Source: CAYPOY01 sp964412395
GTDB taxonomy: Bacteria; Chloroflexota; Anaerolineae; B4-G1
Direction: 5' to 3'
NCBI GenBank assembly: GCA_964412395.1
Contig: CAYPOY010000021.1
Span: forward strand, 1-27,686
Length of the DNA stretch: 27,686 bases
The notes beneath the pieces are model-generated. The model saw nothing but the letters and a program-made list of their open reading frames with translations. It was not told where the DNA came from and ran no database searches. How positions within the stretch are numbered: the first letter of the stretch is position 1; each line of letters starts with the position of its first letter. The translations under genes and the position numbers were made by a program. Positions 8,906 through 17,679 of the stretch are shown here, in pieces.

Positions 8906-9886
8906 ATGAAAGTAGTTTTTGTTTGCAGCGGTAACAATCCATATAGTGATACTGGGGGTGTCGTGCCTTTCATTTTTAATCAGGCTAAATCACTTATCGA
9001 TGAAAAGATTAGTGTTGAATTCTATCTTATCAAAGGCCATGGGATTAAGTCGTATCTTAAAAATTCCAGACGCTTGAGACAATTTATCAGGAACAATCAC
9101 TTTGATCTTTTACATGCACATTTTGGCTTTTCGGGATGGGTTTCGGTTTTGTCATTTTGTAAAATAAAAAAAGTAGTCTCATTTATGGGTGAAGATATTT
9201 ATGGCAGGTCATCTCCGGGATTAAAAACAAAATTTAAGAACCTCTTTATCATGTTATCTAGTTTTGTTTTGCAATTTTTTGTTGATTATATAATTGTCAA
9301 GTCCCCCAATCTTTTATCATATTTTGTAAGACGGCAAAAAACTCAGATCATCCCGAACGGTGTTAACTTAAATTTTTTTCATCAAATTGATAAAACTATT
9401 GCTCGAAAAAAACTGCAATTTCGTTCGGACAAACAAACAGTATTATTTCTAGGCAATACCAATGATCCCCGTAAGAATTTTAATTTGCTAGAAAAAGCAA
9501 TAGTTATTCTTAACGAAAAGATAAATTTAGTTACTCCTTTTCCTGCCAATATTGAAAAAATCCCTTTGTATCTTAATGCTTGTGATGTTTTGGTACTTAG
9601 TTCAAAAAATGAAGGCTCACCAAATACTATTAAAGAAGCAATGGCTTGTAATTGCCCAATTGTAGCTACCAATGTTGGCGACATAAAATGGATATTTGGC
9701 GAAACAGCCGGAACTTTTATCAGCAAATTTAATCCTGCTGACATGGCCGCCCAAATTAGAAAGAGTCTTGAATTTTCCCGGGTGAAAAATCGAACTGATG
9801 GAAGAAAAAGAATAGTTGAATTAAAGCTTGATAATCAAAGTGTTGCACGTAGACTTATTGATATTTATAATAATTTATTAAATTGA
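8906..9886 (+). CDS. GT4 family glycosyltransferase
   Basis: This is a GT-B fold, family 4 glycosyltransferase of 326 residues. The N-terminal half has the acceptor-side features (SGNNPYSDTGGVVPFI, LLHAHFGFSGW). The linker carries IPNGVNLNFF. The C-terminal half has FLGNTNDPRKNF and the donor-binding EX7E motif (E236 and E244 in EGSPNTIKE), followed by PIVATNVGD. At 326 residues it is shorter than the usual 360-400 of this family, with compact loops in both halves, but all core motifs are present and no frameshift is visible. It should add a sugar to the growing repeat unit. It lies 134 bases after the polymerase gene and 51 bases before the DUF354-type gene, on the same strand. Confidence 0.9.
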   Translation: MKVVFVCSGNNPYSDTGGVVPFIFNQAKSLIDEKISVEFYLIKGHGIKSYLKNSRRLRQFIRNNHFDLLHAHFGFSGWVSVLSFCKIKKVVSFMGEDIYGRSSPGLKTKFKNLFIMLSSFVLQFFVDYIIVKSPNLLSYFVRRQKTQIIPNGVNLNFFHQIDKTIARKKLQFRSDKQTVLFLGNTNDPRKNFNLLEKAIVILNEKINLVTPFPANIEKIPLYLNACDVLVLSSKNEGSPNTIKEAMACNCPIVATNVGDIKWIFGETAGTFISKFNPADMAAQIRKSLEFSRVKNRTDGRKRIVELKLDNQSVARRLIDIYNNLLN

Positions 9887-9937
9887 AGATTGCACGTACA
9901 TGGTACATTTAACTATTAAAATAATAAATTATACCAC

Positions 9938-10957
9938 TTGAAAATACTAATTGACATATACCATATTCCGCAATTCAATTTTTTCAAAACCACCATTTTA
10001 AAATTGAAAAAGGACCAGGTAGACTTGTGCTGTATCAACAGAGGTCGTTTAGCTAAAATAATCCAGAATGATTGTCCGGGCTACAAATTAATTATTTTGG
10101 GTGACTATAAATATAATAAGGGGCCCTTTTCAATGTTGTTCAGGATAATAATACCCAGATTTTTTTCTTTGTTAAGGTTAATACGAAGGAACAAATATGA
10201 TCTGGTATTAACGGCACACTATCAGGCAAATTTAGCTGCCTGGATTAATCGAATCCCCAATGTCGCCTTTATTGACGATCCGAGAAAAATTGCTTTTACT
10301 ATTGATAAATTCTCTACAAATGAATTATATGTTCCCTGTTTCAAAATTGCCATACCTGGCACAAAAGTTTTCAATGCCTTGAAAGAATGGGCCTACCTTT
10401 CGCCAGCTTGTTTTGAAGCTAATGAAAAAATTCTGATCGATTATAATTTAAAACCAAAATCCTATGTTTTTATAAGAGAAGTAGATACCAAGACCAGCAA
10501 TTATCTTGGTCAGAAAGAAGATCTTATTCTTGGTTTTGCACATCAATTAAAATTTCCTGAAAAAATTATACTTTCCCTCGAAAAGAAGCAAAATAAATCC
10601 AAATATCCGGAAGAATGGATCATTCTTGAAGAACCGGTTAAAGATATACTTTCACTAATATATTACAGTCGGGTTGTCCTTTCATCGGGAGATAGCATAG
10701 CTCGGGAAGGTGGACTCTTAGGCGTACAAAGCATTTATTGCGGATTTCGAGATATGCCTGCTAATCAGGTGCTTATGGATAAGGGAGTGTTAAGAAAAAT
10801 AAATCCATCAGAAGTACCAAATTACATCGAAAGGATATTAAACAGGGAAACTGACGAAATAAATCAAGATCAATTTAGAGAGTACTTATACAAGCAATGG
10901 GAGGATATTAATCTTCTGATAAACAATAAAATTCAGTATTATTCAAATAAAGAATAA
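9938..10957 (+). CDS. DUF354-type GT-B protein
   Basis: This 339-residue protein matches the DUF354 family (PF04007), GT-B-like proteins common in archaeal and bacterial surface-glycan loci. Supporting features are the N-terminus KILIDIYHIPQFNFFK (family K-hxIDhxHxxxhxFF), VAFIDDPR in the middle, the EWAYLSPACF element, and the C-terminal SSGDSIAREGGLLGVQSIY (family GxGG-hxxEAALLGxPxI). The start is a TTG at 9938; it is the only start that gives the family's N-terminus, and no ATG fits. Members resemble UDP-sugar-dependent enzymes such as epimerases and MurG-like transferases, and a glycosyltransferase role is likely but not proven. The following 136 bases have no gene but carry a small hairpin. 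Confidence 0.75.
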   Translation: MKILIDIYHIPQFNFFKTTILKLKKDQVDLCCINRGRLAKIIQNDCPGYKLIILGDYKYNKGPFSMLFRIIIPRFFSLLRLIRRNKYDLVLTAHYQANLAAWINRIPNVAFIDDPRKIAFTIDKFSTNELYVPCFKIAIPGTKVFNALKEWAYLSPACFEANEKILIDYNLKPKSYVFIREVDTKTSNYLGQKEDLILGFAHQLKFPEKIILSLEKKQNKSKYPEEWIILEEPVKDILSLIYYSRVVLSSGDSIAREGGLLGVQSIYCGFRDMPANQVLMDKGVLRKINPSEVPNYIERILNRETDEINQDQFREYLYKQWEDINLLINNKIQYYSNKE

Positions 10958-10967
10958 AGTAAATAAT

Positions 10968-10988
10968 TCTATCATTGGATTTGATAGA
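10968..10988 (+). terminator. Weak hairpin after the DUF354-type gene
   Basis: A perfect 7-bp stem pairs TCTATCA (10968-10974) with TGATAGA (10982-10988) around a 7-base loop, 10 bases after the stop. It is AT-rich and lacks a following T run, so it is at best a weak terminator or RNA-stability element. Confidence 0.3.
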
Positions 10989-11093
10989 TTGGTTGTATTA
11001 TCGGATTTTAAGCTAAAAACGATACACAATGTTCAGCATTAAAATAACCAATTAAGTGCTAAATCAATGAAATAAATACTAAAATCCCTTTAG

Positions 11094-12068
11094 ATGAAAA
11101 AATGCTTACTTATTGTTGGAATGCCGAGAAGTGGAACAAAACTATTCAGAAATCTGTGTAACCAACATAGTTTATTAAATATAACTGAATTTGAAACTCA
11201 TTTTTTCCCTTTTTTAATTAATAAATTTGGCTACAATCTCGAGAATTCAGAACTAACTCCTGAATCTTTATTGAAATATATTGAATCAACTACCTTCTAT
11301 TATAACATTCAAAACATGGGGCGTCAATTACGCCTTGAGGATCTGAAAAAAATAAAGATTAAGGACTGGAATTCTATATTAACCTTCATATTGACCTTCT
11401 TTGCTCCTGAAGACAAAAAAGATTACTTATACTTTGGTGATAAAACACCAAACTATATTTATCATTTACCCTTATTAAAAAAAGTTTTACCTGATGCAAA
11501 AGTTGTTGTCTTAATCAGAGATCCCAGAGATTATGCTTTATCAATAAAAAAAACATGGAAGAAAAGCCTGTATAGAGCAGCTATTAATTGGAGATGCGGT
11601 ATGCTTAAAATGATGAACGATATATCAAGCTTCAGCAAGGATGTGTACTTTGTTAAATATGAGGATTTGATTACTAATTCTCAAAATACAATGAAGGACT
11701 TTTGCTCTTTCCTTAACATACCTTTCGAAGAAAAAATGATGACTCTGAAGAAACCGACTGAATATGTGGGTTCAACTAAAGGAAAAAAGTATATCGTAGG
11801 CAGCAATTATAATAAGTATAAACTTGATTTAAGCAAAAGAAAAATTAAAAGAATTGAGGAATTGAGTTTTGAAATGTTATCAAACTGGTATACTCCTGAA
11901 TATGCAACTTCTGAAGTGAAAATGTCAAAGTTTTCTTTTCAATTTTTAAAACTTAGGGATGGATTAAATGCATGGCGTCATCATATTAAGGAAAAAACCT
12001 TTTTTAAGGGTACATGGTATTTTTATAAACTTCACAGGGTAAAAGGGAATCAAGAAATTTATTTTTAG
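11094..12068 (+). CDS. PAPS-dependent sulfotransferase family protein
   Basis: This 324-residue cytosolic sulfotransferase-fold protein begins with the PAPS-binding loop GMPRSGTKLF (residues 9-18). A second conserved element, VVVLIRDPRDYALSIKK, contains R142 and S150, the expected 3'-phosphate ligands of PAPS. A GDKTPNY motif precedes it, as in many bacterial members. It should transfer a sulfate group from PAPS to a sugar of the repeat unit, making a sulfated polysaccharide. No PAPS synthesis genes are in the window. It is the last plus-strand gene of this block and faces a minus-strand gene with only 18 bases between the stops; I see no obvious terminator between them. The upstream spacer of 136 bases suggests it may have its own promoter. 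Confidence 0.88.
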   Translation: MKKCLLIVGMPRSGTKLFRNLCNQHSLLNITEFETHFFPFLINKFGYNLENSELTPESLLKYIESTTFYYNIQNMGRQLRLEDLKKIKIKDWNSILTFILTFFAPEDKKDYLYFGDKTPNYIYHLPLLKKVLPDAKVVVLIRDPRDYALSIKKTWKKSLYRAAINWRCGMLKMMNDISSFSKDVYFVKYEDLITNSQNTMKDFCSFLNIPFEEKMMTLKKPTEYVGSTKGKKYIVGSNYNKYKLDLSKRKIKRIEELSFEMLSNWYTPEYATSEVKMSKFSFQFLKLRDGLNAWRHHIKEKTFFKGTWYFYKLHRVKGNQEIYF

Positions 12069-12086
12069 AAAAATGAATTAGATGAG

Positions 12087-13010
12087 CTACCTAATATTTC
12101 GAAAAGCAATAGACCACTGTATTAACTCGTCTCGTGAAATATAAACAGTATATTTAGTTGGTTGATAACTTCCGTTTTGAAACTTTTCTCTTCGTGATTT
12201 ATTCATAAATATTGCCTCATGTGTGCTTTTTTCATCGGTTCCGTTATAAAGTATGAGTCCATTACATTCGTATACCAGATTGTTAATATAGGCCAATTCA
12301 GGGCTAATAAGCTCTAATTGGGGATCAAAAAACCATGCTGTGCCAGTTACTCCCTTAACTCGTTTGTTATGCCTTAGAATTTCAGCAATCTCAACAAAAA
12401 GATTTCTCCACCCGTTTTCTGAGAACATTGACATAGCATAGCTATCGTTGCTATTTGTATGTAACCTGAAAACTGGTTTTGTGCCTTTCAATTTAAAGGC
12501 TATATAATATAAACCTTTCCAAAATTGTTTTAAATTCTTTTTAAATATAACACTTCTGGAGGCTCTGTGAAGATTAATATACTGTGGAACAGTAGGGACA
12601 ATAAAACCTCGACATATGTTTATTTCAAATCTAAATCTTCTCAATTTATAGTTAAAGCTTGAATTATTTTCATTGTTCGTAATACGTTTAATCAGTTGGT
12701 CAAAAAATCTTTGATAATACTGATCAACCTTAGCTAGTTGGATATTAATTTCTTTTCTATTAGAACATTGAATCAATAATTCTACTAAAATCAATTTATG
12801 ATACAAGCCAAGTATCTCTGGACCATAATCTAATTCTATCTGATCTGATAGTGATTTTATCTTGTATGACACATAATCCCAGAGAGAAATAGCTGGATAT
12901 TTATCAAATTCACACAAATAAGTTTTAATCGGAAATTTGTTTAAATCCATCTTAAGAGATATTTTGTCGTAAATTTCTCTTCTTAAAATGATCAGGTCAG
13001 GACTTTGCAT
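12087..13010 (-). CDS. Conserved protein of unknown function
   Basis: I cannot assign a function to this 307-residue protein. It has no signal peptide and no clear membrane helix, so it is probably cytoplasmic. The N-terminal half is helical and charged. The C-terminal half (about 180-300) has a more conserved look: FRLHTNSND, ENGWRNLFVEIAEIL, then VKGVTGTAWFFDPQLELISPELAYI. I recall similar GxSWFYDPxLxxISPRLAYL patterns in uncharacterised proteins of other bacterial exopolysaccharide loci, but I could not check this. The ATG at 13010 is 34 bases after the stop of the SGNH-like lipoprotein gene on the same strand, so the two are probably co-transcribed. No known glycosyltransferase or acyltransferase motif is visible. 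Confidence 0.8.
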   Translation of the reverse strand: MQSPDLIILRREIYDKISLKMDLNKFPIKTYLCEFDKYPAISLWDYVSYKIKSLSDQIELDYGPEILGLYHKLILVELLIQCSNRKEINIQLAKVDQYYQRFFDQLIKRITNNENNSSFNYKLRRFRFEINICRGFIVPTVPQYINLHRASRSVIFKKNLKQFWKGLYYIAFKLKGTKPVFRLHTNSNDSYAMSMFSENGWRNLFVEIAEILRHNKRVKGVTGTAWFFDPQLELISPELAYINNLVYECNGLILYNGTDEKSTHEAIFMNKSRREKFQNGSYQPTKYTVYISRDELIQWSIAFRNIR

Positions 13011-13044
13011 AAGAACTGAAAAAATATAAAATCTACTTGATGTG

Positions 13045-13881
13045 TTAATCCTTATCTAATTCAGATAAATACTTTAAGAGGTGCACGGCTACCCAACTGC
13101 TTCCTTTTTGATTTAAGTGTCCTCCATCAGTTGTATACTCCTTTCTAAGGTAAGTTTTGTCTTTTTTGAGATGATATGAATAATTATCAACTGAAATAGA
13201 TTCGTAATATGCCAGGTCAAATAATAAACTGTCAGCATATTTTTCTCGCATTAGTTCATTAAATTCCATTCTTATGGCATGTTTATCTTTTTTAAAAATT
13301 TTTTTAATTGTTTGTTTAATGAAATTGCCTTTTGATTTTACCGGAACAGTAAAGTGAATGATCTTAATACCTGGATTTTCTTTTTGAAGAAGGTCCATAT
13401 TAGAAACATAATAATCGAAAACAGATTCAACATCAGTTTCCAACTGAAAATCAGCATAACAGAATTTAAAGAATGCGATATCAAGGGATAAATCACTTTT
13501 ACTATTTATGAAGGTTATAAAATCATCAACTTTCTTCATTGGAAACCGATTCTCACCATTTTTATAATGCGCAAAATAACCACTCTCATCTAAACTATTT
13601 GGATCATTTGTTTCCAAAATGTTTAAATTACTTAAGCCTAACTGCGATTTAATATCTTCTATGCCATCTATTATGTTATATCCAACTGATTGATGACCAA
13701 AGAAAATCTTTCTTTCACTCAGACGATTAAGTTTAGCAGTATCCATTCTTTGAATAATTACGGTTAATTGATTATCCATTTTAGTCATACTATTCCTATT
13801 TTCCTGATTTGAACAATTTATGCTAATTGCTAAGATCATTGTCAAACAAACGTATTGTAATAATTTTCTAACTTGAATCAT
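13045..13881 (-). CDS. SGNH-like lipoprotein with a GHxSxG motif
   Basis: This is a predicted membrane-anchored, periplasmic SGNH/GDSL-like hydrolase or acyltransferase. From the ATG at 13881 (278 residues) there is a signal peptide with two early basic residues and a hydrophobic core ending at Cys23 (AISINC). Asn at -1 is unusual for a lipobox. An ATG at 13920 would add 13 residues ahead of it. The candidate nucleophile is Ser65 in GHQSVG (62-67), and a C-terminal DGGH (D252, H255) fits the SGNH Asp-x-x-His block. Cys141 sits in FKFCYAD where block III is expected. The same plan, G-H-x-S-x-G then W/F-x-W/F-C then His, occurs in the secreted protein at 20251. O-acetyl removal or transfer on the polymer is a reasonable guess, not shown. 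Confidence 0.75.
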   Translation of the reverse strand: MIQVRKLLQYVCLTMILAISINCSNQENRNSMTKMDNQLTVIIQRMDTAKLNRLSERKIFFGHQSVGYNIIDGIEDIKSQLGLSNLNILETNDPNSLDESGYFAHYKNGENRFPMKKVDDFITFINSKSDLSLDIAFFKFCYADFQLETDVESVFDYYVSNMDLLQKENPGIKIIHFTVPVKSKGNFIKQTIKKIFKKDKHAIRMEFNELMREKYADSLLFDLAYYESISVDNYSYHLKKDKTYLRKEYTTDGGHLNQKGSSWVAVHLLKYLSELDKD

Positions 13882-14122
13882 ACTCTGCAAAATACAAAAA
13901 TCCATTTTTTTACTAAACAATGCTTACAAGTATACATAAAAATGAATGAAACATACCTGCAATCGCATAGTTGTTAAATTTATGCAATTTAAATGATAAT
14001 CATACTTGTGTCTAATCTGTGATTGATTCACATATAGTAGTATTGGTAAAAATCTATATTATTAAGACAATTGCAATGATTGTTACAGTAAGGTCGTCTG
14101 AAAAATTGGATGGATACAGGCA

Positions 14123-14536
14123 CTAAAGAACTTCTGATTTTTTATCGGTCTCCATTAACTCAAAATAAATATTCTGATTTGTTAGTAGAAATGCGATTTC
14201 TTCGTTATCGAAGGCTTCACCAGGCTGTGGAGGAACTATTAGTCTGGCCCCGTTTTTTTTTAGTTCATCTATTTTAGCAGCCATATTCGTTGTTCTGAAA
14301 CATAAATGATGAAAGCCACCCCCTCGCTGGGCGAATTGATAAACAGGTGAGGATTCATCAACAGGTTCGATCAATTTTACCAACATTGAATTGTCCTTTT
14401 TCATAAAGGTTACTTTAACCTTTTGTCTTGTATTTTCAATTACGTTAGTATATCTACTATAGCCAAAGGTATTTTCCCATTGGCTGATAGCTTTTTCAAT
14501 TGCCTTTACAACGATACCAATATGATCAATATACAT
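14123..14536 (-). CDS. VOC (glyoxalase-fold) protein
   Basis: This 137-residue single-chain protein of the vicinal oxygen chelate superfamily looks like methylmalonyl-CoA epimerase. It begins DHIGIVV, giving the first metal His (His5), and has a repeat-style HHLCFRT in the second half and a C-terminal IYFELME, which supplies the usual Glu ligand. Two beta-alpha-beta-beta-beta modules can be traced. The family uses a metal ion to epimerise, isomerise or lyse carbonyl compounds or thioesters. Its position in a polysaccharide locus with an ACP and an acyl ligase suggests it acts on an acyl-thioester or a keto-sugar rather than in propionate metabolism. It is cytoplasmic. It lies 241 bases upstream of the SGNH-like lipoprotein gene (counting from that gene's start at 13881) on the same strand and could share its transcript. 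Confidence 0.85.
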   Translation of the reverse strand: MYIDHIGIVVKAIEKAISQWENTFGYSRYTNVIENTRQKVKVTFMKKDNSMLVKLIEPVDESSPVYQFAQRGGGFHHLCFRTTNMAAKIDELKKNGARLIVPPQPGEAFDNEEIAFLLTNQNIYFELMETDKKSEVL

Positions 14537-14838
14537 CTTAGAAGAATTTGAAAGTTTAATATGAATGGTTCATTACTATACCTATACACTGATTTTTAAA
14601 AAAAAGTAGCAGCATTTATTTCTATTATAAGAATAGTTCCGTTGCTGTAATAACTTAAATTAAAGTTAAGGTTAATTTTCTTTGAAAGATTAGATTATCC
14701 CACAAATAATTCTATATTGTACCTATTGTTTTAATATACTAATTTCATACATATATCGGGAGAAAAAGGAACTAAAAAGAAAACCGTCCCAATTATTTTA
14801 AGACGGCTTCTTTAAAACTTATTTATCGCAATTTGGTA
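14537..14838. other. Intergenic region between VOC and beta-helix genes
   Basis: These 302 AT-rich bases carry no gene on either strand. They contain the terminator of the upstream minus-strand gene at 14776-14813. The remaining part, 14537-14760, should include the promoter for the VOC gene, but I see no convincing -33/-7 pair. Confidence 0.5.
14768..14813 (-). terminator. Terminator of the beta-helix protein gene
   Basis: Read on the minus strand, AAAGAA-g-CCGTC pairs with GACGG-tt-TTCTTT (plus-strand arms 14802-14813 and 14776-14788), with a 13-base loop and a small internal bulge. A T-rich tract follows. It lies 26 bases beyond the stop of the secreted beta-helix gene. On the plus strand the T run is poor, so it acts mainly in one direction. 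Confidence 0.65.
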
Positions 14839-17679
14839 TTAGAAAGATTTAATTATCTTATGAAAGTGGATGGAATTAGCAAATTTAAGTGTAAGAATAT
14901 ATATTCCCATGGGTAAACTTGTAATGTCAATTGTTTGATCAAATCTGCTATCCGGGTTTGCATACTTTTTTGCCAGAACTGTCTGCCCGTTAATATCCTG
15001 AATTTGCAGAATAACCTCTTTTTGGCGTGCTATTTCAGTAGCGACATTAAGAATACCTGTCGTTGGATTTGGAAAAATATAAATTAAACTATTTTCATTA
15101 TTTGTTGGAGACAAAGTAGGGTTCGCTGGTTCTGTAATCTCTAATGCTCCAATGTCCGGGCTATCACCATAAGGAACTACTTCGCCAATTAAATCTTCAG
15201 TAATTCCGACATCTATACCTGCATCAATAGCAGGCGATTCCGGTTCAAGTGAAAAATTATGATTGTATATGTCTTTAAACAAGGGATTCGATGCAAAGGA
15301 TTGTTTATCTATTCCTTCAATTTGCTGAAACTCGGTAAGATCTAAATATTCTTTCCCATTATAAATTATCAATCCTTCCTGGTCCGGGAAAAAAATATTG
15401 TAATCAGAAACAAGCTGTTTCCCACTGTGATTTATTGCTTTATCGCCAGTTTTTGCCAAATAAAAAATGTTATTGTGAAGTGTTAGTTCTCCATAATCCG
15501 TTGAAATACCTGCATTATTATCATAGAAGACGTTGTTATAGATTTCAGATGCAGAATTTTCACCGTTAATATTAATAGCATATTGATTGTTTTCGAAAAT
15601 ATTATAATACACATTCGTTTGCCTAGAATAAGAGTGAACAGCTTCCCAATTCCCCTTAAAGGTATTGTATCGAATCGTAAATTTTAAACCTCCAACAATT
15701 CTCACACCATTATTAGAGCTTTCGAATTTTGAATTTTCAATTGTAATATTGTCACAATTGTCTCCCAGAAAATAAATACTGCTTATAGCACTCTCAGCTA
15801 TTATATGAATATTCTGTATTCTTATATTACTTTTTTCAAATACCCTGATGGCATAATCATCTGCCATACTCAAAATCACAGGTTTCTCACCTTCGCCATA
15901 GGCTCCCAAAGTAATATCGTTCGCAAGGATTTTTACTTTATTCTCGGTTGCAACTGTCCCTCTTTTCTGAAGATAAGAATACCCTTCAATCCATCCAACA
16001 TCATTCCATGAATTATAAGGATGTTCTATAGAACCATCTTCAAGGTCATCGTTGACATTCTCCGGGTTGATGTAGACAATTGCAATTCCTTTTTCCATGG
16101 AAACTGTAATTGTAGCCTGATCACTTGCACTTTCTTCACCATCATCCTCTACCATAACTAAAAGCTGATATTCTTGCTTTTCCAATTCAAAGATATTATC
16201 CACTGCAACCCATAATTGTCCGGTTTGAGAGTTCAGCTCAAACCGGTCCGCTTCATTTCCGGAAACAATAGAATAGGTCAGAGTTTGTCCCGGATCATCC
16301 TCGGCTAGTATTGTCCCAACAAAATTGTCAATGAAGTCGGTTTCATTGATTGTAAATTGCTGATCTTCCATTTCGGGAGGATTATTATTAACCAATTCAG
16401 GAAGTTTATTTAAATGAACCTCAACAATTGCCTCGCTACTTAAATTTCCCGGGCCATCATCTGTAACTTTTATAGTTAAGCTATCTATTCTGGGAGCAGA
16501 ATTAAAATAATTTTCATCATTAGCCCAAAGATCTGCTGATTGAGAATCAATAGAATAATAAGTTAAATCATTACCTTTTGTTATAGAATACGTTAAGGTT
16601 TCTTCTTCATCAGAATCATATGCCTCAACCTTTCCGATATAATAACTACCCTCTGAGATGCTATCATAGTCAACACTAAATGCCTGATCCTCTATTACCG
16701 GAGGCTCCGAATCAGAATTATCGATCGGATCACAACTTGGCCAGTGTGAGCCTGCACTAGCATAAGCTTGCAGATTGTCATATCTTACTAAAACGCCAGC
16801 ATCTGCAACACCCATAATATCACCATCAGGATAGTTTTTTATCCAATGAATATTTGATTTGATCGGATACCCTACCATTTCATCCTCGACATTCACAACC
16901 AATTTTGTAGTATTGTCTTGCGTTGCCCATATTCTGTAATCTCCCCTTCCATCTTCATTGGCTTCGCATAAAATTTCAATATGGATCCATTCATCGAATT
17001 GCATTTCAACTCGTCCTCCCGGAGGATCTCCGGCTGCCCATATGGTAGAACCACTAATTTTGCAATTTGCATGATACACCACTTTGTTATCAATATATGT
17101 TACCCTGGCCCTAATACCGTAATGTGGATCTGATCCATTTCCATGAAATTCAGAAAAAACAAATGATGCATTATTCCCATAAATATCAAAAGCTTTTTTA
17201 ATATCAGATGAAACATACATATCAAAAGAAATATATACTCTATTAATATCTGACCGGGAGAGACTCCCCTGTAATTGCAATCTTGTGCCAGAACTAATTC
17301 CGTCGAGTTTATAATTAACAAATTGTATTACTTTACCATGATTTCCACCTATATCTACAATACTTGCTATTGCATAATCCTGGAGAGGGGAATTATCATT
17401 CTCAACTTCTGTCTGAATTTTTGGTGGCCCCGGAAAATTCGAATTCTCTTCCCAAATATTGCACTCTGCACCTTGGTCATCTCTAACACGATAATTCCAA
17501 TCATTGCCGTCATCATAAATAGAAAGTTCTGTGTCTGAGAAACTAGTTGCAAAAATTCGAGTTAAACCTTCAGGTGGTCCAATTTGCCCCACTAGCCCAA
17601 TGGAAACCAGGCTTGCTATAAGGGATAAAAAAAATGAAATAGATTTTGAGAATTTGAATCCAAATACTGTTTTGCCCAT
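14839..17679 (-). CDS. Secreted T9SS protein: lectin-like, cadherin-like and beta-helix domains (candidate polysaccharide lyase)
   Basis: This 946-residue exported multidomain protein has an N-terminal signal peptide at about 1-31. Residues 40-310 look like a concanavalin/jelly-roll domain of the polysaccharide-lyase type, with ISFDMYVSSD, FDEWIHIEI and VRYDNLQAY near its end. Two cadherin-like repeats follow at about 326-430 and 432-528, each starting PPxxxDQxF and containing LTYSI and D/GQLW-type strands. A right-handed parallel beta-helix at about 531-850 starts IYVNPEN-like and is rich in Asn-ladder strands (NITIENSKF, VYYNIFENN, IYNNVFYDN). The last part, from about 865 (IFPNPTTGILNV) to the end, is a T9SS type A sorting domain. 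It is likely secreted and then anchored or released. Depolymerising or binding the polymer made by this locus is inferred from context; no catalytic residues can be assigned with confidence. Confidence 0.87.
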   Translation of the reverse strand: MGKTVFGFKFSKSISFFLSLIASLVSIGLVGQIGPPEGLTRIFATSFSDTELSIYDDGNDWNYRVRDDQGAECNIWEENSNFPGPPKIQTEVENDNSPLQDYAIASIVDIGGNHGKVIQFVNYKLDGISSGTRLQLQGSLSRSDINRVYISFDMYVSSDIKKAFDIYGNNASFVFSEFHGNGSDPHYGIRARVTYIDNKVVYHANCKISGSTIWAAGDPPGGRVEMQFDEWIHIEILCEANEDGRGDYRIWATQDNTTKLVVNVEDEMVGYPIKSNIHWIKNYPDGDIMGVADAGVLVRYDNLQAYASAGSHWPSCDPIDNSDSEPPVIEDQAFSVDYDSISEGSYYIGKVEAYDSDEEETLTYSITKGNDLTYYSIDSQSADLWANDENYFNSAPRIDSLTIKVTDDGPGNLSSEAIVEVHLNKLPELVNNNPPEMEDQQFTINETDFIDNFVGTILAEDDPGQTLTYSIVSGNEADRFELNSQTGQLWVAVDNIFELEKQEYQLLVMVEDDGEESASDQATITVSMEKGIAIVYINPENVNDDLEDGSIEHPYNSWNDVGWIEGYSYLQKRGTVATENKVKILANDITLGAYGEGEKPVILSMADDYAIRVFEKSNIRIQNIHIIAESAISSIYFLGDNCDNITIENSKFESSNNGVRIVGGLKFTIRYNTFKGNWEAVHSYSRQTNVYYNIFENNQYAININGENSASEIYNNVFYDNNAGISTDYGELTLHNNIFYLAKTGDKAINHSGKQLVSDYNIFFPDQEGLIIYNGKEYLDLTEFQQIEGIDKQSFASNPLFKDIYNHNFSLEPESPAIDAGIDVGITEDLIGEVVPYGDSPDIGALEITEPANPTLSPTNNENSLIYIFPNPTTGILNVATEIARQKEVILQIQDINGQTVLAKKYANPDSRFDQTIDITSLPMGIYILTLKFANSIHFHKIIKSF

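Noticed and set aside
9382..9744. Minus-strand 120-codon frame within the GT4 gene
   Set aside because: It overlaps the conserved donor-binding domain of a clear glycosyltransferase and has no recognisable features.
16893..17552. Several 60-90 codon open frames on both strands within the secreted beta-helix gene
   Set aside because: All lie inside a long gene with clear domains, and none has a family motif.
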